Source: Bacteroidales bacterium
Lineage (GTDB): Bacteria; Bacteroidota; Bacteroidia; Bacteroidales; UBA932
NCBI GenBank assembly: GCA_017938925.1
Contig: JAGBAO010000008.1
Span: 124,001-188,000 of the forward strand
Direction of reading: 5' to 3'
DNA: 64,000 nucleotides
Shown piece by piece: positions 19,424-28,022 of this stretch. Both the position numbers and the translations under genes were made by a program. Positions within the stretch are counted from its first letter, which is position 1. Every line of letters begins with the position of its first letter. The notes below the pieces were generated by a model. It made no database searches. It was given only the letters and a program-made list of their open reading frames with translations, and was not told the origin of the DNA.

Positions 19424-22309
19424 TCACTCCCCGCGGTAGAAGAGCATGGTTCCCCAGCCGATCTGGTCGAAGGCACCGCTGGTGGAGCCGTAGCGGCTGT
19501 CGCCCGATCCGCCGTCACCAGTGAGTTTCCCGTCCGTGTACCTGAGCTGGTCTGCGAATATCTTCACATAATGGGTTTCTGCGTCCGGAACCTTCTTTAC
19601 ATGCTTATAATGTGAGTATATCAGGTCCCAGCACGGACGCACCGTTCCTCGTCCCACTTCCGACACGACCGAATGCTCCGCACCATGACCCTGATTGACA
19701 CAGCCGCAACCTGCCGGACAGTAGCTGTACGGAGTGAACGGCATGGTCGAACAGAGATACTGTCCTCCTGGAGCAGCATTATACTTTGCGGTATATTGAG
19801 CCATTGCCAACACTTTGTTTGCATCCTCTCCCCAGAAGTCCAATCCCACGTTCCAGGCCATCTGACAAAGTTCGGCGCACATGGACACCACAAGGGTGCC
19901 GTGTCCCTGGTCCCTTCCGGACTCCATGTGCTGGGCTATCATCCCATAACCGTCCGGATCGGGAATCGGAGCATAAGGTATCATATTGTCTATGCAGCCG
20001 CTTCCTTCCCCTGCAAGGAAGTTATGTCTGACCTTGTCTATGACCATATAGTCTTCCAGGTATATTCCGATTGCCAGCATGGAAGCCAGGTTGGCAAGTT
20101 CCCAGTTGGACCAGTAGTGGAGATTGCAGTTGCCGCTGCCGCCATGGGTATCTATGAACCACTCGTTCTTGGCCAGCCATACCGTCCTGAGCCATGTCTT
20201 GAAATCCGTCTGATCGGATGATGTCCAGCCGGGGTAGTCCCTCAGAAGCTCCGCAGCATTCGCGAAGGTGTAGCCCTGGAATCCGGCACACAGGTACTGG
20301 TTGTTGTCATTGGCCGTGATCTTCCTGCACACATCTGCCCATGAATTGAGAATTCTGACAGCAGCGTCTGCACAGGCTGTTTCATCCGTTATCCTCCACC
20401 TCAACGCCAGCTGGAATGCTGCAGCAGCGTCGCGGGCTGCATTCATATAGTTTTCGCCTGACACCCCTGTTCCTGTGGCATCACCCCGGACGATGGTTTC
20501 CACTGGAGAGGCCGTGTATGAGGACACGCAATATCTGTTCGAGATGAACTGCCTGTATGCGGCATAGACCGGATCCGAAGCGGAAGCTGTCTTTATACTC
20601 CGCTTCACCCTTGCAATATCTTCTGATGTTACGAGTGCACAAGGATGGGCAAACATTCCCGTTGTCTCCCCTTCATCCGTTCCAGTCTGAGCATGACTTA
20701 TTCCTGTGGACTCCGACCACTGTGAAAGATATTCTTCCAGATCCTCCATCGAGCCGAATGAGCGGAAACCGAAGAAGCGGTACGACACACCCTGCTGAGC
20801 CACACCGTCAAGTTTCACATCGGCATATTTGAGCTGAAGGTTTCCGTCGGCATGGAAGTCCTCAGGAAGGAACTTGTTTCCCACCTGCTGGGCGCTCAGG
20901 TCATATACGAAGATGGAAGAGCCGTCAGAGCATCTGTATTTCCTTACCCATGTGTTGCTTCCATTGCCGACTGTGCCTGTAAAAGAGGTGCCGTTGAATG
21001 AAAAGTTATGGGAAAAGTTCAGGATGATGTTCCTCGAATAGCCCCTGTCAGCGACATCATCCGCCCTAACCGCAAGAATCGGGGATGTCGAAGGTGAAGG
21101 CCAGATCTTGGAGGATCTTCTGAGATATCCCTTTCCTTTTGAATCCGTAGTCACATGATAGTATGTCTCTCCATAGGAACTGACAGCCGTGTGCACAGCT
21201 GCATCAGGTGTGTCCTGCGTGTCATGCACCCATTCGGTCACCTGATCCCTGTACCAGGCACGCACATCAAACAGGACAGGATAGCTTATCCCGTCATAAG
21301 TGACATTGAGCATAGCAGTTCCCGGGCGCTTGCCGAAGACAATCCTGCCGCCGGTCGTAGAGGTGATGACGTTAGCATCGCGACCGACAAAGCCCACCGT
21401 CTTTCCGGAATATTCCGGATCGGTGACTTCATATCCTAATTGCCAGACATCGGCGATGGACAGTGGTCCTGAAGGAAGATTCGTGACCTTGAACCCCTTT
21501 GTACCTTCCCCATTCACCGTTCCCATATTCACGACATTGTTCGCATCTATCCTCATCTGGTGGTCAGAAACCATCACATAGAGTTCATTGTCAGTGGTCG
21601 AGACTCCCATCTGGAACTTATGTTCGCCAGGAGCCACCACAAAATAATAGTCTCCGGCCTCAAGGGCATCTCCATCTGAGACAAGAGCTATCTCCTTTCC
21701 GGCACTGGAAGACACCGGAGTCATGACCGGGTTGTCCCCATCGAAGACGATCTTCATATCACCGCACAGAGGGACTCGGGATGCAAGGCTGAGCCCCCTG
21801 ACGTTTGACAGTCCGGAAGGGACCGTCACCTTGAGCAGAGCGCAGGTGTTTCTGAACGACATCCTGTCCGAAGAGGTCCTGGCCGCCATGATATTCAGAT
21901 CCGTGTCAAACCCTCCCTTGACAGCTTTCTGACTGTTCGGAAGCCTGACTGTTACGGCACCATCTGAAGAATATTTGGTCCCGAACCTGTACGGATACAC
22001 AGCCACATATTCCTCCGCACCCTCTGCAACATATCCGGAGAACTGTGCGACTGTCTCCCTTATGTCCGAGGACGCGAACTGTCCGTTGGTCCCGTTCACG
22101 TCATCAAAGACAGAAATCCTGTCCCCTTCCGTCCAGAACACCTTTCTGCCATCGACAAGAGAGGTTCTGGTGCCGCCCGCGAAGTCCGCATGGAAGACTT
22201 TCATCACAAGTCCGTCTGCCTTCCATTCCGGTTCCATTGTCTCAGCGACACATGATCCGAAAATGGCACTGATCGACAGTGCCATTAACGATAAGGTTAT
22301 CTTTTTCAT
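19424..22309 (-). CDS. Chimeric surface lipoprotein: fimbrillin-like domain, binding module and alginate-lyase-fold domain
   Basis: This 961-residue lipoprotein (GSC, Cys20) has three parts. A fimbrillin-like domain (about 30-265, with GRKVFWTEGDRISVFDD) and an Ig-like stretch (about 270-350) match the protein at 23710. A module at about 352-536 (KYRCSDGSSIFVYDL, LKYADV, YRFFGFRSF) recurs in two other proteins here. An alginate-lyase-fold (PF05426-like) domain fills 553-961, with HYWSNWELANLASM (731-744) and MESGRDQGHGTL (795-806). The last part is very close to the whole mature protein at 22324. PL38 glucuronan lyases and PL5 share this fold, so an action on (glucuron)uronan is a reasonable guess. 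It likely stands on the cell surface and both binds and cleaves the chain. Substrate and activity are not shown. Confidence 0.75.
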   Translation of the reverse strand: MKKITLSLMALSISAIFGSCVAETMEPEWKADGLVMKVFHADFAGGTRTSLVDGRKVFWTEGDRISVFDDVNGTNGQFASSDIRETVAQFSGYVAEGAEEYVAVYPYRFGTKYSSDGAVTVRLPNSQKAVKGGFDTDLNIMAARTSSDRMSFRNTCALLKVTVPSGLSNVRGLSLASRVPLCGDMKIVFDGDNPVMTPVSSSAGKEIALVSDGDALEAGDYYFVVAPGEHKFQMGVSTTDNELYVMVSDHQMRIDANNVVNMGTVNGEGTKGFKVTNLPSGPLSIADVWQLGYEVTDPEYSGKTVGFVGRDANVITSTTGGRIVFGKRPGTAMLNVTYDGISYPVLFDVRAWYRDQVTEWVHDTQDTPDAAVHTAVSSYGETYYHVTTDSKGKGYLRRSSKIWPSPSTSPILAVRADDVADRGYSRNIILNFSHNFSFNGTSFTGTVGNGSNTWVRKYRCSDGSSIFVYDLSAQQVGNKFLPEDFHADGNLQLKYADVKLDGVAQQGVSYRFFGFRSFGSMEDLEEYLSQWSESTGISHAQTGTDEGETTGMFAHPCALVTSEDIARVKRSIKTASASDPVYAAYRQFISNRYCVSSYTASPVETIVRGDATGTGVSGENYMNAARDAAAAFQLALRWRITDETACADAAVRILNSWADVCRKITANDNNQYLCAGFQGYTFANAAELLRDYPGWTSSDQTDFKTWLRTVWLAKNEWFIDTHGGSGNCNLHYWSNWELANLASMLAIGIYLEDYMVIDKVRHNFLAGEGSGCIDNMIPYAPIPDPDGYGMIAQHMESGRDQGHGTLVVSMCAELCQMAWNVGLDFWGEDANKVLAMAQYTAKYNAAPGGQYLCSTMPFTPYSYCPAGCGCVNQGHGAEHSVVSEVGRGTVRPCWDLIYSHYKHVKKVPDAETHYVKIFADQLRYTDGKLTGDGGSGDSRYGSTSGAFDQIGWGTMLFYRGE

Positions 22310-22323
22310 TTCTAAGCGTTTAG

Positions 22324-23697
22324 CTATTCTCCTCGGTAGAACATCATGGTTCCCCAGCCGATCTGGTCGAAGGCGGCGCTGGTTGCACCGTAACGGCTGT
22401 CACCGGAGCCTCCGTCACCTGTCAGGACGCCATCCGTATATCTGAGCTGCTCCGCAAAGAGCTTCACATAATGGACATTGTCATCCGGAAGTTTCTTCAC
22501 ATGCTTGTAGTGAGCATACAGAAGATCCCAGCACGGGCGGACGGTTCCTCGTCCTGCTTCTGACACGACCACATGTTCCGCACCATGATTCTGATCCTTG
22601 CAGCCACACCCTGGAGGGCAGTAGGAATATGGAGTGAAAGGCATGGTCGTACAGAGATATGTTCCTCCCGGTCTTGCATTGTATTTCGCAGTATATTCGC
22701 TCATGGCCAGGACTTTATTGTCCTTCATGCCGAAGAAATCAAGTCCTATGTTCCATGCCATCTGACACAACTCGGAGCACATGGATATCACAAGGGTTCC
22801 GTGACCCTGATCTCGTCCGGATTCCATATGCTGGGCTATCATTCCATATCCGTCAGGATCCGGAATCGGATCATAAGGTATCATGTTGTCTATGCAGCCG
22901 CTGCCCTTACCCTCCCGGAAGTTCATATAGACCTGATTGATCACATCTACATCCTCAAGGTAAATACCGATGGCAAGCATGGAAGCCAGATTCGCCAGCT
23001 CCCAGTTCGGCCAGTAGTGCAGAGTGCAATCACTTGCCGCTCCACCGTGATTTTCGATAAAGGACATGTTCCTGACAAGCCACACTTCCCTCAGCCAGAC
23101 CTTGAAGTCATTCTGATCCTCTGCAGTCCAGCCTGAATAGCTCCTCAACAGTTCCGCCGCATTTCCAAGGGTGTAGCCCTGGAAACCGAGGCAGAGGTAC
23201 TGGTTGGCATCATTTGCAGCCACTCTTTTGCAGACGTCTGCCCACTCGTTGAGAATCTTCACGGCTGTCTCTGCATACTGCACATCCCCCGTCAGCTGCC
23301 ATCTGAGAGCCAGCTGATATGCAGCGGCGGCATCACGGGAAATGGTGATGTAGTTCTCGCCGCCGACCCCTGTTCCCGTAGCATCTCCTCGTACGATTGT
23401 CTCTACCGGAGACGGCTGGTGAGTCGCCTGGGCATACTGGTTGAGACAGAAATTCTTATATGAGACATAGACGGGATCAGTCTCTGATGCCGCTGCGATG
23501 TTCTTCTTCACACGGGCGATATCCTCGCCGGACACCAATGCACAAGGATGATTGAACTGATAGCTGGTCGGATATGCGAATTCCTCTTCCTCCGGCATGG
23601 TCAGGTCAACCGTACCATGTTTGAGATAATCCGTGCAGGACGCCGCACATATCAGTGCGGACGCCGCTGCAAGGAGTATTGTTGAGATTCTTTTCAT
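22324..23697 (-). CDS. Alginate-lyase-fold lipoprotein, candidate uronan lyase (PL38/PL5-like)
   Basis: This 457-residue lipoprotein (AASC, Cys21) has one alginate-lyase-fold domain (about 48-457). Key segments are FNHPCALVSGEDIARVK, QYLCLGFQGYTLGNAAELLR, LHYWPNWELANLASM and MESGRDQGHGTL. The conserved Asn, His and Tyr residues of these blocks are the expected beta-elimination residues. It is a close paralogue of the C-terminal half of the downstream gene at 19424, which begins 14 bases after this stop, so the pair is a tandem duplication. This copy lacks the binding modules. The product of such an enzyme carries an unsaturated uronic acid that the GH88 of the locus can remove. It could also have lost activity, which cannot be judged from sequence. 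Confidence 0.78.
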   Translation of the reverse strand: MKRISTILLAAASALICAASCTDYLKHGTVDLTMPEEEEFAYPTSYQFNHPCALVSGEDIARVKKNIAAASETDPVYVSYKNFCLNQYAQATHQPSPVETIVRGDATGTGVGGENYITISRDAAAAYQLALRWQLTGDVQYAETAVKILNEWADVCKRVAANDANQYLCLGFQGYTLGNAAELLRSYSGWTAEDQNDFKVWLREVWLVRNMSFIENHGGAASDCTLHYWPNWELANLASMLAIGIYLEDVDVINQVYMNFREGKGSGCIDNMIPYDPIPDPDGYGMIAQHMESGRDQGHGTLVISMCSELCQMAWNIGLDFFGMKDNKVLAMSEYTAKYNARPGGTYLCTTMPFTPYSYCPPGCGCKDQNHGAEHVVVSEAGRGTVRPCWDLLYAHYKHVKKLPDDNVHYVKLFAEQLRYTDGVLTGDGGSGDSRYGATSAAFDQIGWGTMMFYRGE

Positions 23698-23709
23698 TTA
23701 TGTGAAAAC

Positions 23710-25458
23710 TTAATCTGTAATTCCGAAGTATGCCTTAGCTTCTTCCAACGTTCTGAAGGTATAGTAGCCATAGAAGTTCAGACTCAAGTCTGCTGTAAAA
23801 TCTGTCTTCTTTGTTGAGTCATTAATATCGGCATATTTAAGTTGGAAGGTTTTTTGGAATTCAATCATTCCATAATCACCCAGGCTCTTTCCTCCTATTG
23901 TTTGTTCCGACAAATCATAGATGAGAATCCGCTTGCCATCTACAAGATACTTATACTTTCCATCAACGTTATTTGACTGTACAGCTCCACCAATGCCATG
24001 ATCCTTTTCCACCACATCAAATGTTATATTACGGCTCACACCATATGTATCCTTCACATCTTCAAGACAGAAGCAGACAATAGGATATTCAATGTTCATA
24101 TATGCAGGATATGTTTCCGAACAAGTCTTCTTCATATCGCAACGATAAGTGTTATAGACTACATCATCAGACGTATCATCTTCTGTTCCCTTTTTATCTG
24201 TTTTGGCTGTAAGCAGTGGATAGATCTTCAAACCAGCTGCTGTAAATTCCGGGTCTTTCGCCTTATGGCTGGAATTAGACCATCCGTTACTGATAAGCCA
24301 TGGATTTGAACCGGAAGCGGCGTCATACTCCTCACGATAATATCCCTTAGTAATATTAAATGCAACCCTATAGTCTACACCAGCACAATTTACACCAACT
24401 ATGGCCTTTCCTATCTTTCCAGTAAATGTCACAAGTCCTGTATTCTTATCCACGGTAGCAATATCGCTCGTTCGTGGTGAGAATGTTGGAGTACCATCGC
24501 CTTCCCAAGTAAGTTGATATGTTGCGACTCCCATCGGGAAATCACCTACCGGGGCATTAGTGATTTTGAACTGTGTCATCTTTTCCATGTTGATGGTCCC
24601 GAGATTATATATATTGTTCTCTGCCATAATCGCCTGCTTATTCTCTTTCATCTTGAAAGCCTGAACAGTTCCATCGGTCATAGTGACAGTGATATGGAAA
24701 AGAGAATAGGTATTGGTGTTCGGACGAACAACGACATAATAATCTCCTGATTCCAATGCAGTACCGTTCTCTGATGCCAACGTCACCTCTTTATAATTGG
24801 TTGTACCGGTATTATTGTTTTCACTGTTCATAGCATATGCGCCATCTTCCGAAAATTCCATTCTGACGCGTCCAGACAAGATTTCTCTCGAAGAAATGCC
24901 CACAGAAACCACATTTGTCAATGACTCAGGAATTGTGAACTTGATCAGTGAACAAACATTTTTAAAAGAAAGATGTTGTTCGCCCGGAGTTGTTTTTGCC
25001 ACCATGACATTAAGATCCGTATCAAAGCCTCCCTTTACAGCTTTCTGATAGTATGGGATATCTGTTGTCAATATTGTGGTTACTGCTCCCGTCTCACCAT
25101 CGGTCTTTACCTCAATCTTGTTAGATTCCTTATAAGGATATACTGCATAGTATGCTGCATCTGTAGCTTCGTCCGTAACATATCCAGTAAATGACGCCTT
25201 TTCATTGTTAATTTCCGAAGCACTAAAAGAAGTGTTGGTCAAAGCGACATCACCAAACACGGAAATGCAATCTCCTTCTGTCCAATATACCTTTTTCCCT
25301 TCCACGAGAGATGTCTTGGTAGGAGTTTCAAGATCAGCAGTGAAAGTGATTGTTGTCTGTCCTGCATCATTCTTGTCCAGAACAGCCGGAACCTCTTCCT
25401 TAGCGCATGATGCCACCAGCACCAATGCTGCTGTAAAAAATATATTTACCTTTTTCAT
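23710..25458 (-). CDS. Fimbrillin-like surface glycan-binding lipoprotein
   Basis: This 582-residue lipoprotein has VASCAKEE (Cys18 followed by an acidic surface-export signal). The start at 25458 gives a clean signal peptide (MKKVNIFFTAALVLVASC) and has an unusually good GGAGGG ribosome site 8 bases upstream; an ATG 15 bases earlier would break both. A fimbrillin-like domain covers about 30-295 (VEGKKVYWTEGDCISVFGD, QKAVKGGFDTDLNVMVAK). An Ig-like segment and then the locus-specific module (about 375-582: YREEYD, DVKDTYGVSRNITFDV, LKYADI, FYGYYTFRTLEEA) follow. There is no enzyme domain. By position after SusC/SusD it most likely binds the polysaccharide at the surface. It shares its N-terminal architecture with the chimeric lyase at 19424. 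Confidence 0.72.
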   Translation of the reverse strand: MKKVNIFFTAALVLVASCAKEEVPAVLDKNDAGQTTITFTADLETPTKTSLVEGKKVYWTEGDCISVFGDVALTNTSFSASEINNEKASFTGYVTDEATDAAYYAVYPYKESNKIEVKTDGETGAVTTILTTDIPYYQKAVKGGFDTDLNVMVAKTTPGEQHLSFKNVCSLIKFTIPESLTNVVSVGISSREILSGRVRMEFSEDGAYAMNSENNNTGTTNYKEVTLASENGTALESGDYYVVVRPNTNTYSLFHITVTMTDGTVQAFKMKENKQAIMAENNIYNLGTINMEKMTQFKITNAPVGDFPMGVATYQLTWEGDGTPTFSPRTSDIATVDKNTGLVTFTGKIGKAIVGVNCAGVDYRVAFNITKGYYREEYDAASGSNPWLISNGWSNSSHKAKDPEFTAAGLKIYPLLTAKTDKKGTEDDTSDDVVYNTYRCDMKKTCSETYPAYMNIEYPIVCFCLEDVKDTYGVSRNITFDVVEKDHGIGGAVQSNNVDGKYKYLVDGKRILIYDLSEQTIGGKSLGDYGMIEFQKTFQLKYADINDSTKKTDFTADLSLNFYGYYTFRTLEEAKAYFGITD

Positions 25459-25476
25459 AATTATTCCCTCCATCTA

Positions 25477-25626
25477 TTAACCCCACATTGATGACCAATC
25501 AGTCTCATCATTAAAGAACTGCGTGCTGGCGCAGAGGACTCCCTCGGTGTGCATGGAGAACACCTCAGAGACAGGCGACTCATATCGGGTCCCTGCCTTG
25601 AAATAATCTTTTGTGATCATATACAT
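25477..25626 (-). CDS. 49-residue protein of unknown function inside the binding-protein operon
   Basis: An ATG-to-TAA reading frame of 49 codons fills the gap between two surface lipoprotein genes. It begins MYMITKDYFKAGTRYESPVS and ends with NDETDWSSMWG. A second ATG at 25620 would shorten it by two residues. It has no signal peptide or membrane segment. The gap on either side is 18-19 bases, which is normal operon spacing, so the frame is probably translated. Short proteins of this kind, with a conserved start and a tryptophan-rich end, do occur next to fimbrillin-like genes in Bacteroidales. I recall the type but cannot name it or give a function. Confidence 0.55.
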   Translation of the reverse strand: MYMITKDYFKAGTRYESPVSEVFSMHTEGVLCASTQFFNDETDWSSMWG

Positions 25627-25645
25627 AAAGCTTTAATGTTAATAA

Positions 25646-28003
25646 TTATTCATTGTAGGTTATTCCTGTCTTGGAAGACCAGTCGTCAAGATAGGCCTTC
25701 ATCTCGCTTTCGCTGGAGAAAGTGCAGAACCAGAACATTCTGTACTTTATATCATCTGGTGTGAAGGACTCCGAAGACTTTATGTCGGCATACTTGAGTT
25801 GGAATGTTTCGCAGGTCATGTCTGTTCCCTCCGGAAGTATCTTATCTTCCGAATTGCCTCCGAATCCCTTGGAAGTGAGGTCGTAAACAAGAATCGCCGA
25901 ATCGTCCGAACATTTATACTTCTTTGACCAACGATTGTCACCACCTCCGACCATACCTCCCATGGAGGTGCCATCAGTGAGTTTTCCGACCACGTCAAAC
26001 TTGATATTTCTCGTATAGCCCTTGTCATTGAGGTCATCGATACGGAAGCATACCACCGGATAGTTTCTATTCAGGATGACAGAGCCATCGTGCTTGATGT
26101 CTCCTCGGCCGACATTACTATCGTTAACAAACGGAGTCACAGTCATATATCCGGCATTATCCCATCCTTGTTCGGCACCTGTCGTTGCTACTTTCCATGT
26201 AACGTCTGCCTCAGTTGCAAAAACCTCCCGATAGCACCCAGTCGGCACTGTTGAGTCCGGAGTATCATCCTCTCCTTCTCCAGGAGTTCCTCCCTCACCG
26301 GGAGTCTCACCCTCACCCGGGGTTTCTCCTTCACCCGGAGTCTCACCTTCGCCCGGCTGCTCGTTGTCTCCCTCACCGCCAACCTCGGGCTTGTCACCAG
26401 GCAGGTTGTCTCCCCAGGCGATCTGGGTGCGGAGTGACCATTCTGCGAGGTACTCGTTCATTGCCTCTTCAGTCTTGAAGGTGTTGAACCAGAACATCCT
26501 GTAGGAGATGTCGTCCAGGGTCTTGTCGTCCGGAAGGACGATATCGGCATATTTCAGACAGAAGGTGGTGAATGTCGCAACCTGACCTGCAGGCATCACC
26601 GAGTTTCCTCCGTCCACCTTGAACTCACGCTCGTTGAGATTGTATATCAGGATGGCAGAGCCGTCAGAACACTTGTGCTTAAGTGTCCAGGTGCCGCTTC
26701 CTCCGCCAAGGTCTCCCCACAAGGACATGCCCTCATCAGTCACGCCACGGGTGTCAAGCTTCAGCGCTCTTGAGAAGCCCTTGTCATTCACATCATCCAC
26801 ACGGATGCAGACGAAAGGATAGTCACGGGTCAGATAGAGCTTGCCGGAGCGGCTTGCATCCACACGATATTTCTTCTGGGCCTCGTTCTGGACACCCGGG
26901 ATATACAGGTTGTATGCTTCAGATGAACCTGAGGCTGGCTTATATTCAACCGTTCCGTTTGAAGCGGCAACCCACTTCTCTGCATGGAACTTCTGATCGA
27001 AGGTCTCGCGATAGTATCCGGCAGGAATGTTCATGCTGAACTCCACCTTCTTTGCATATCCTTCAGGAAGTGTTGCATCTGACTCCGGACATGTGGCTGT
27101 GATGTTCACTTTGCCGTACATGTTGAAGGTCACCTTGCCGTTATCCACTGTAGCGACTGCAGGATTGTCAGACTCCCAGACAATGCGTGACTTCGTGGCT
27201 TTTGCCGGGATGGTCTCGACATCGAACTGCCATGTGCCGTCACCGACAGAATACACTTCGTCTTCACCAGGGAGATTAGTGACCTTAAGTCCCTGAGGCA
27301 TTACGACCTCGTCGATATAAACCTTCTGAGAGGCTGTCACCTTGCCTTCGTCAAGGGCTGTAGCCACGATTTCTGCCTCGCCAGGCTTCACGCCGACAAC
27401 TGCTCCCGAAATAGGATCGACAAGTGCCGTTTCAGGATCCTTCGATGACCAGAGGACGGTCTTATAGGTGGCCTCCTCCGGCTTGACCTTCGCCACAAGG
27501 GTGAGGGTGTCGCCTGCGTAGCAGGAAGGATAGTCACTCATTTCACTCACGTGATCGGTGATCGCTGTGATCTCGATTGATGTAGCCTTGGTCACTGTCT
27601 TGAACACGGTAACCTTCAGAGAAGCGCTTGCAATCAGATTGACTGTGGACGGAGTCACTGTGACCACTGCCACGCCTTCGCTTACAGCCGTGATCTTGCC
27701 TTCCGGAGTGACACTCACTACAGCTTCGTTGCTCGAAGACCAGGCAACTCCCGGATGGGTGAGTTCGGACTGATCCTCCGGATTCGTGATGTAGCTGAGC
27801 TGAATGCTCTCGCCCACGAGCATAGGAAGCGTCCTGGATTCAGTCTCGTCCACATAGATCTTCACCTTGTCCTCCACTGCCATGTCAATCTCAATGGAGT
27901 ACATGAGGCTTGCAGACTCAAGCTCCACGACATCCTCCACGCATGATGTCAGTGCTGACATCACGGCGAAAGCGGAAATGAACAATAAATATATCTTCTT
28001 CAT
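25646..28003 (-). CDS. Modular surface glycan-binding lipoprotein with Big_2 domains and duplicated module
   Basis: This 785-residue lipoprotein (LTSCVEDVVELE, Cys21 with acidic export signal) lies directly after SusD, the usual place of a surface glycan-binding protein. Three bacterial Ig-like (Big_2) domains span about 45-328 (VAWSSSNEAVVSV, VLWSSKDPETALV, IVWESDNPAVATV). A module of about 195 residues follows (329-526), then a PGEGET repeat linker (about 549-577), then a second copy of the module (589-783). Both copies carry the path YP(F/V)VC(I/F)R(V/I)DD, KxKCSDxSAIL, LKYADI and YRMFW. Two copies joined by a flexible linker suggest multivalent glycan binding. The fold and ligand of the module are unknown to me. 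Confidence 0.75.
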   Translation of the reverse strand: MKKIYLLFISAFAVMSALTSCVEDVVELESASLMYSIEIDMAVEDKVKIYVDETESRTLPMLVGESIQLSYITNPEDQSELTHPGVAWSSSNEAVVSVTPEGKITAVSEGVAVVTVTPSTVNLIASASLKVTVFKTVTKATSIEITAITDHVSEMSDYPSCYAGDTLTLVAKVKPEEATYKTVLWSSKDPETALVDPISGAVVGVKPGEAEIVATALDEGKVTASQKVYIDEVVMPQGLKVTNLPGEDEVYSVGDGTWQFDVETIPAKATKSRIVWESDNPAVATVDNGKVTFNMYGKVNITATCPESDATLPEGYAKKVEFSMNIPAGYYRETFDQKFHAEKWVAASNGTVEYKPASGSSEAYNLYIPGVQNEAQKKYRVDASRSGKLYLTRDYPFVCIRVDDVNDKGFSRALKLDTRGVTDEGMSLWGDLGGGSGTWTLKHKCSDGSAILIYNLNEREFKVDGGNSVMPAGQVATFTTFCLKYADIVLPDDKTLDDISYRMFWFNTFKTEEAMNEYLAEWSLRTQIAWGDNLPGDKPEVGGEGDNEQPGEGETPGEGETPGEGETPGEGGTPGEGEDDTPDSTVPTGCYREVFATEADVTWKVATTGAEQGWDNAGYMTVTPFVNDSNVGRGDIKHDGSVILNRNYPVVCFRIDDLNDKGYTRNIKFDVVGKLTDGTSMGGMVGGGDNRWSKKYKCSDDSAILVYDLTSKGFGGNSEDKILPEGTDMTCETFQLKYADIKSSESFTPDDIKYRMFWFCTFSSESEMKAYLDDWSSKTGITYNE
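26273..26359. repeat. Repeat encoding a PGEGET linker
   Basis: The DNA repeats an 18-base unit about four to five times with minor changes, coding on the minus strand for PGEGET. It links the two copies of the binding module and looks like an acidic, proline-rich flexible hinge. Unit number could change by slippage without breaking the frame. Confidence 0.8.
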
Positions 28004-28022
28004 ATCTTTTCTTCTTTACTGA

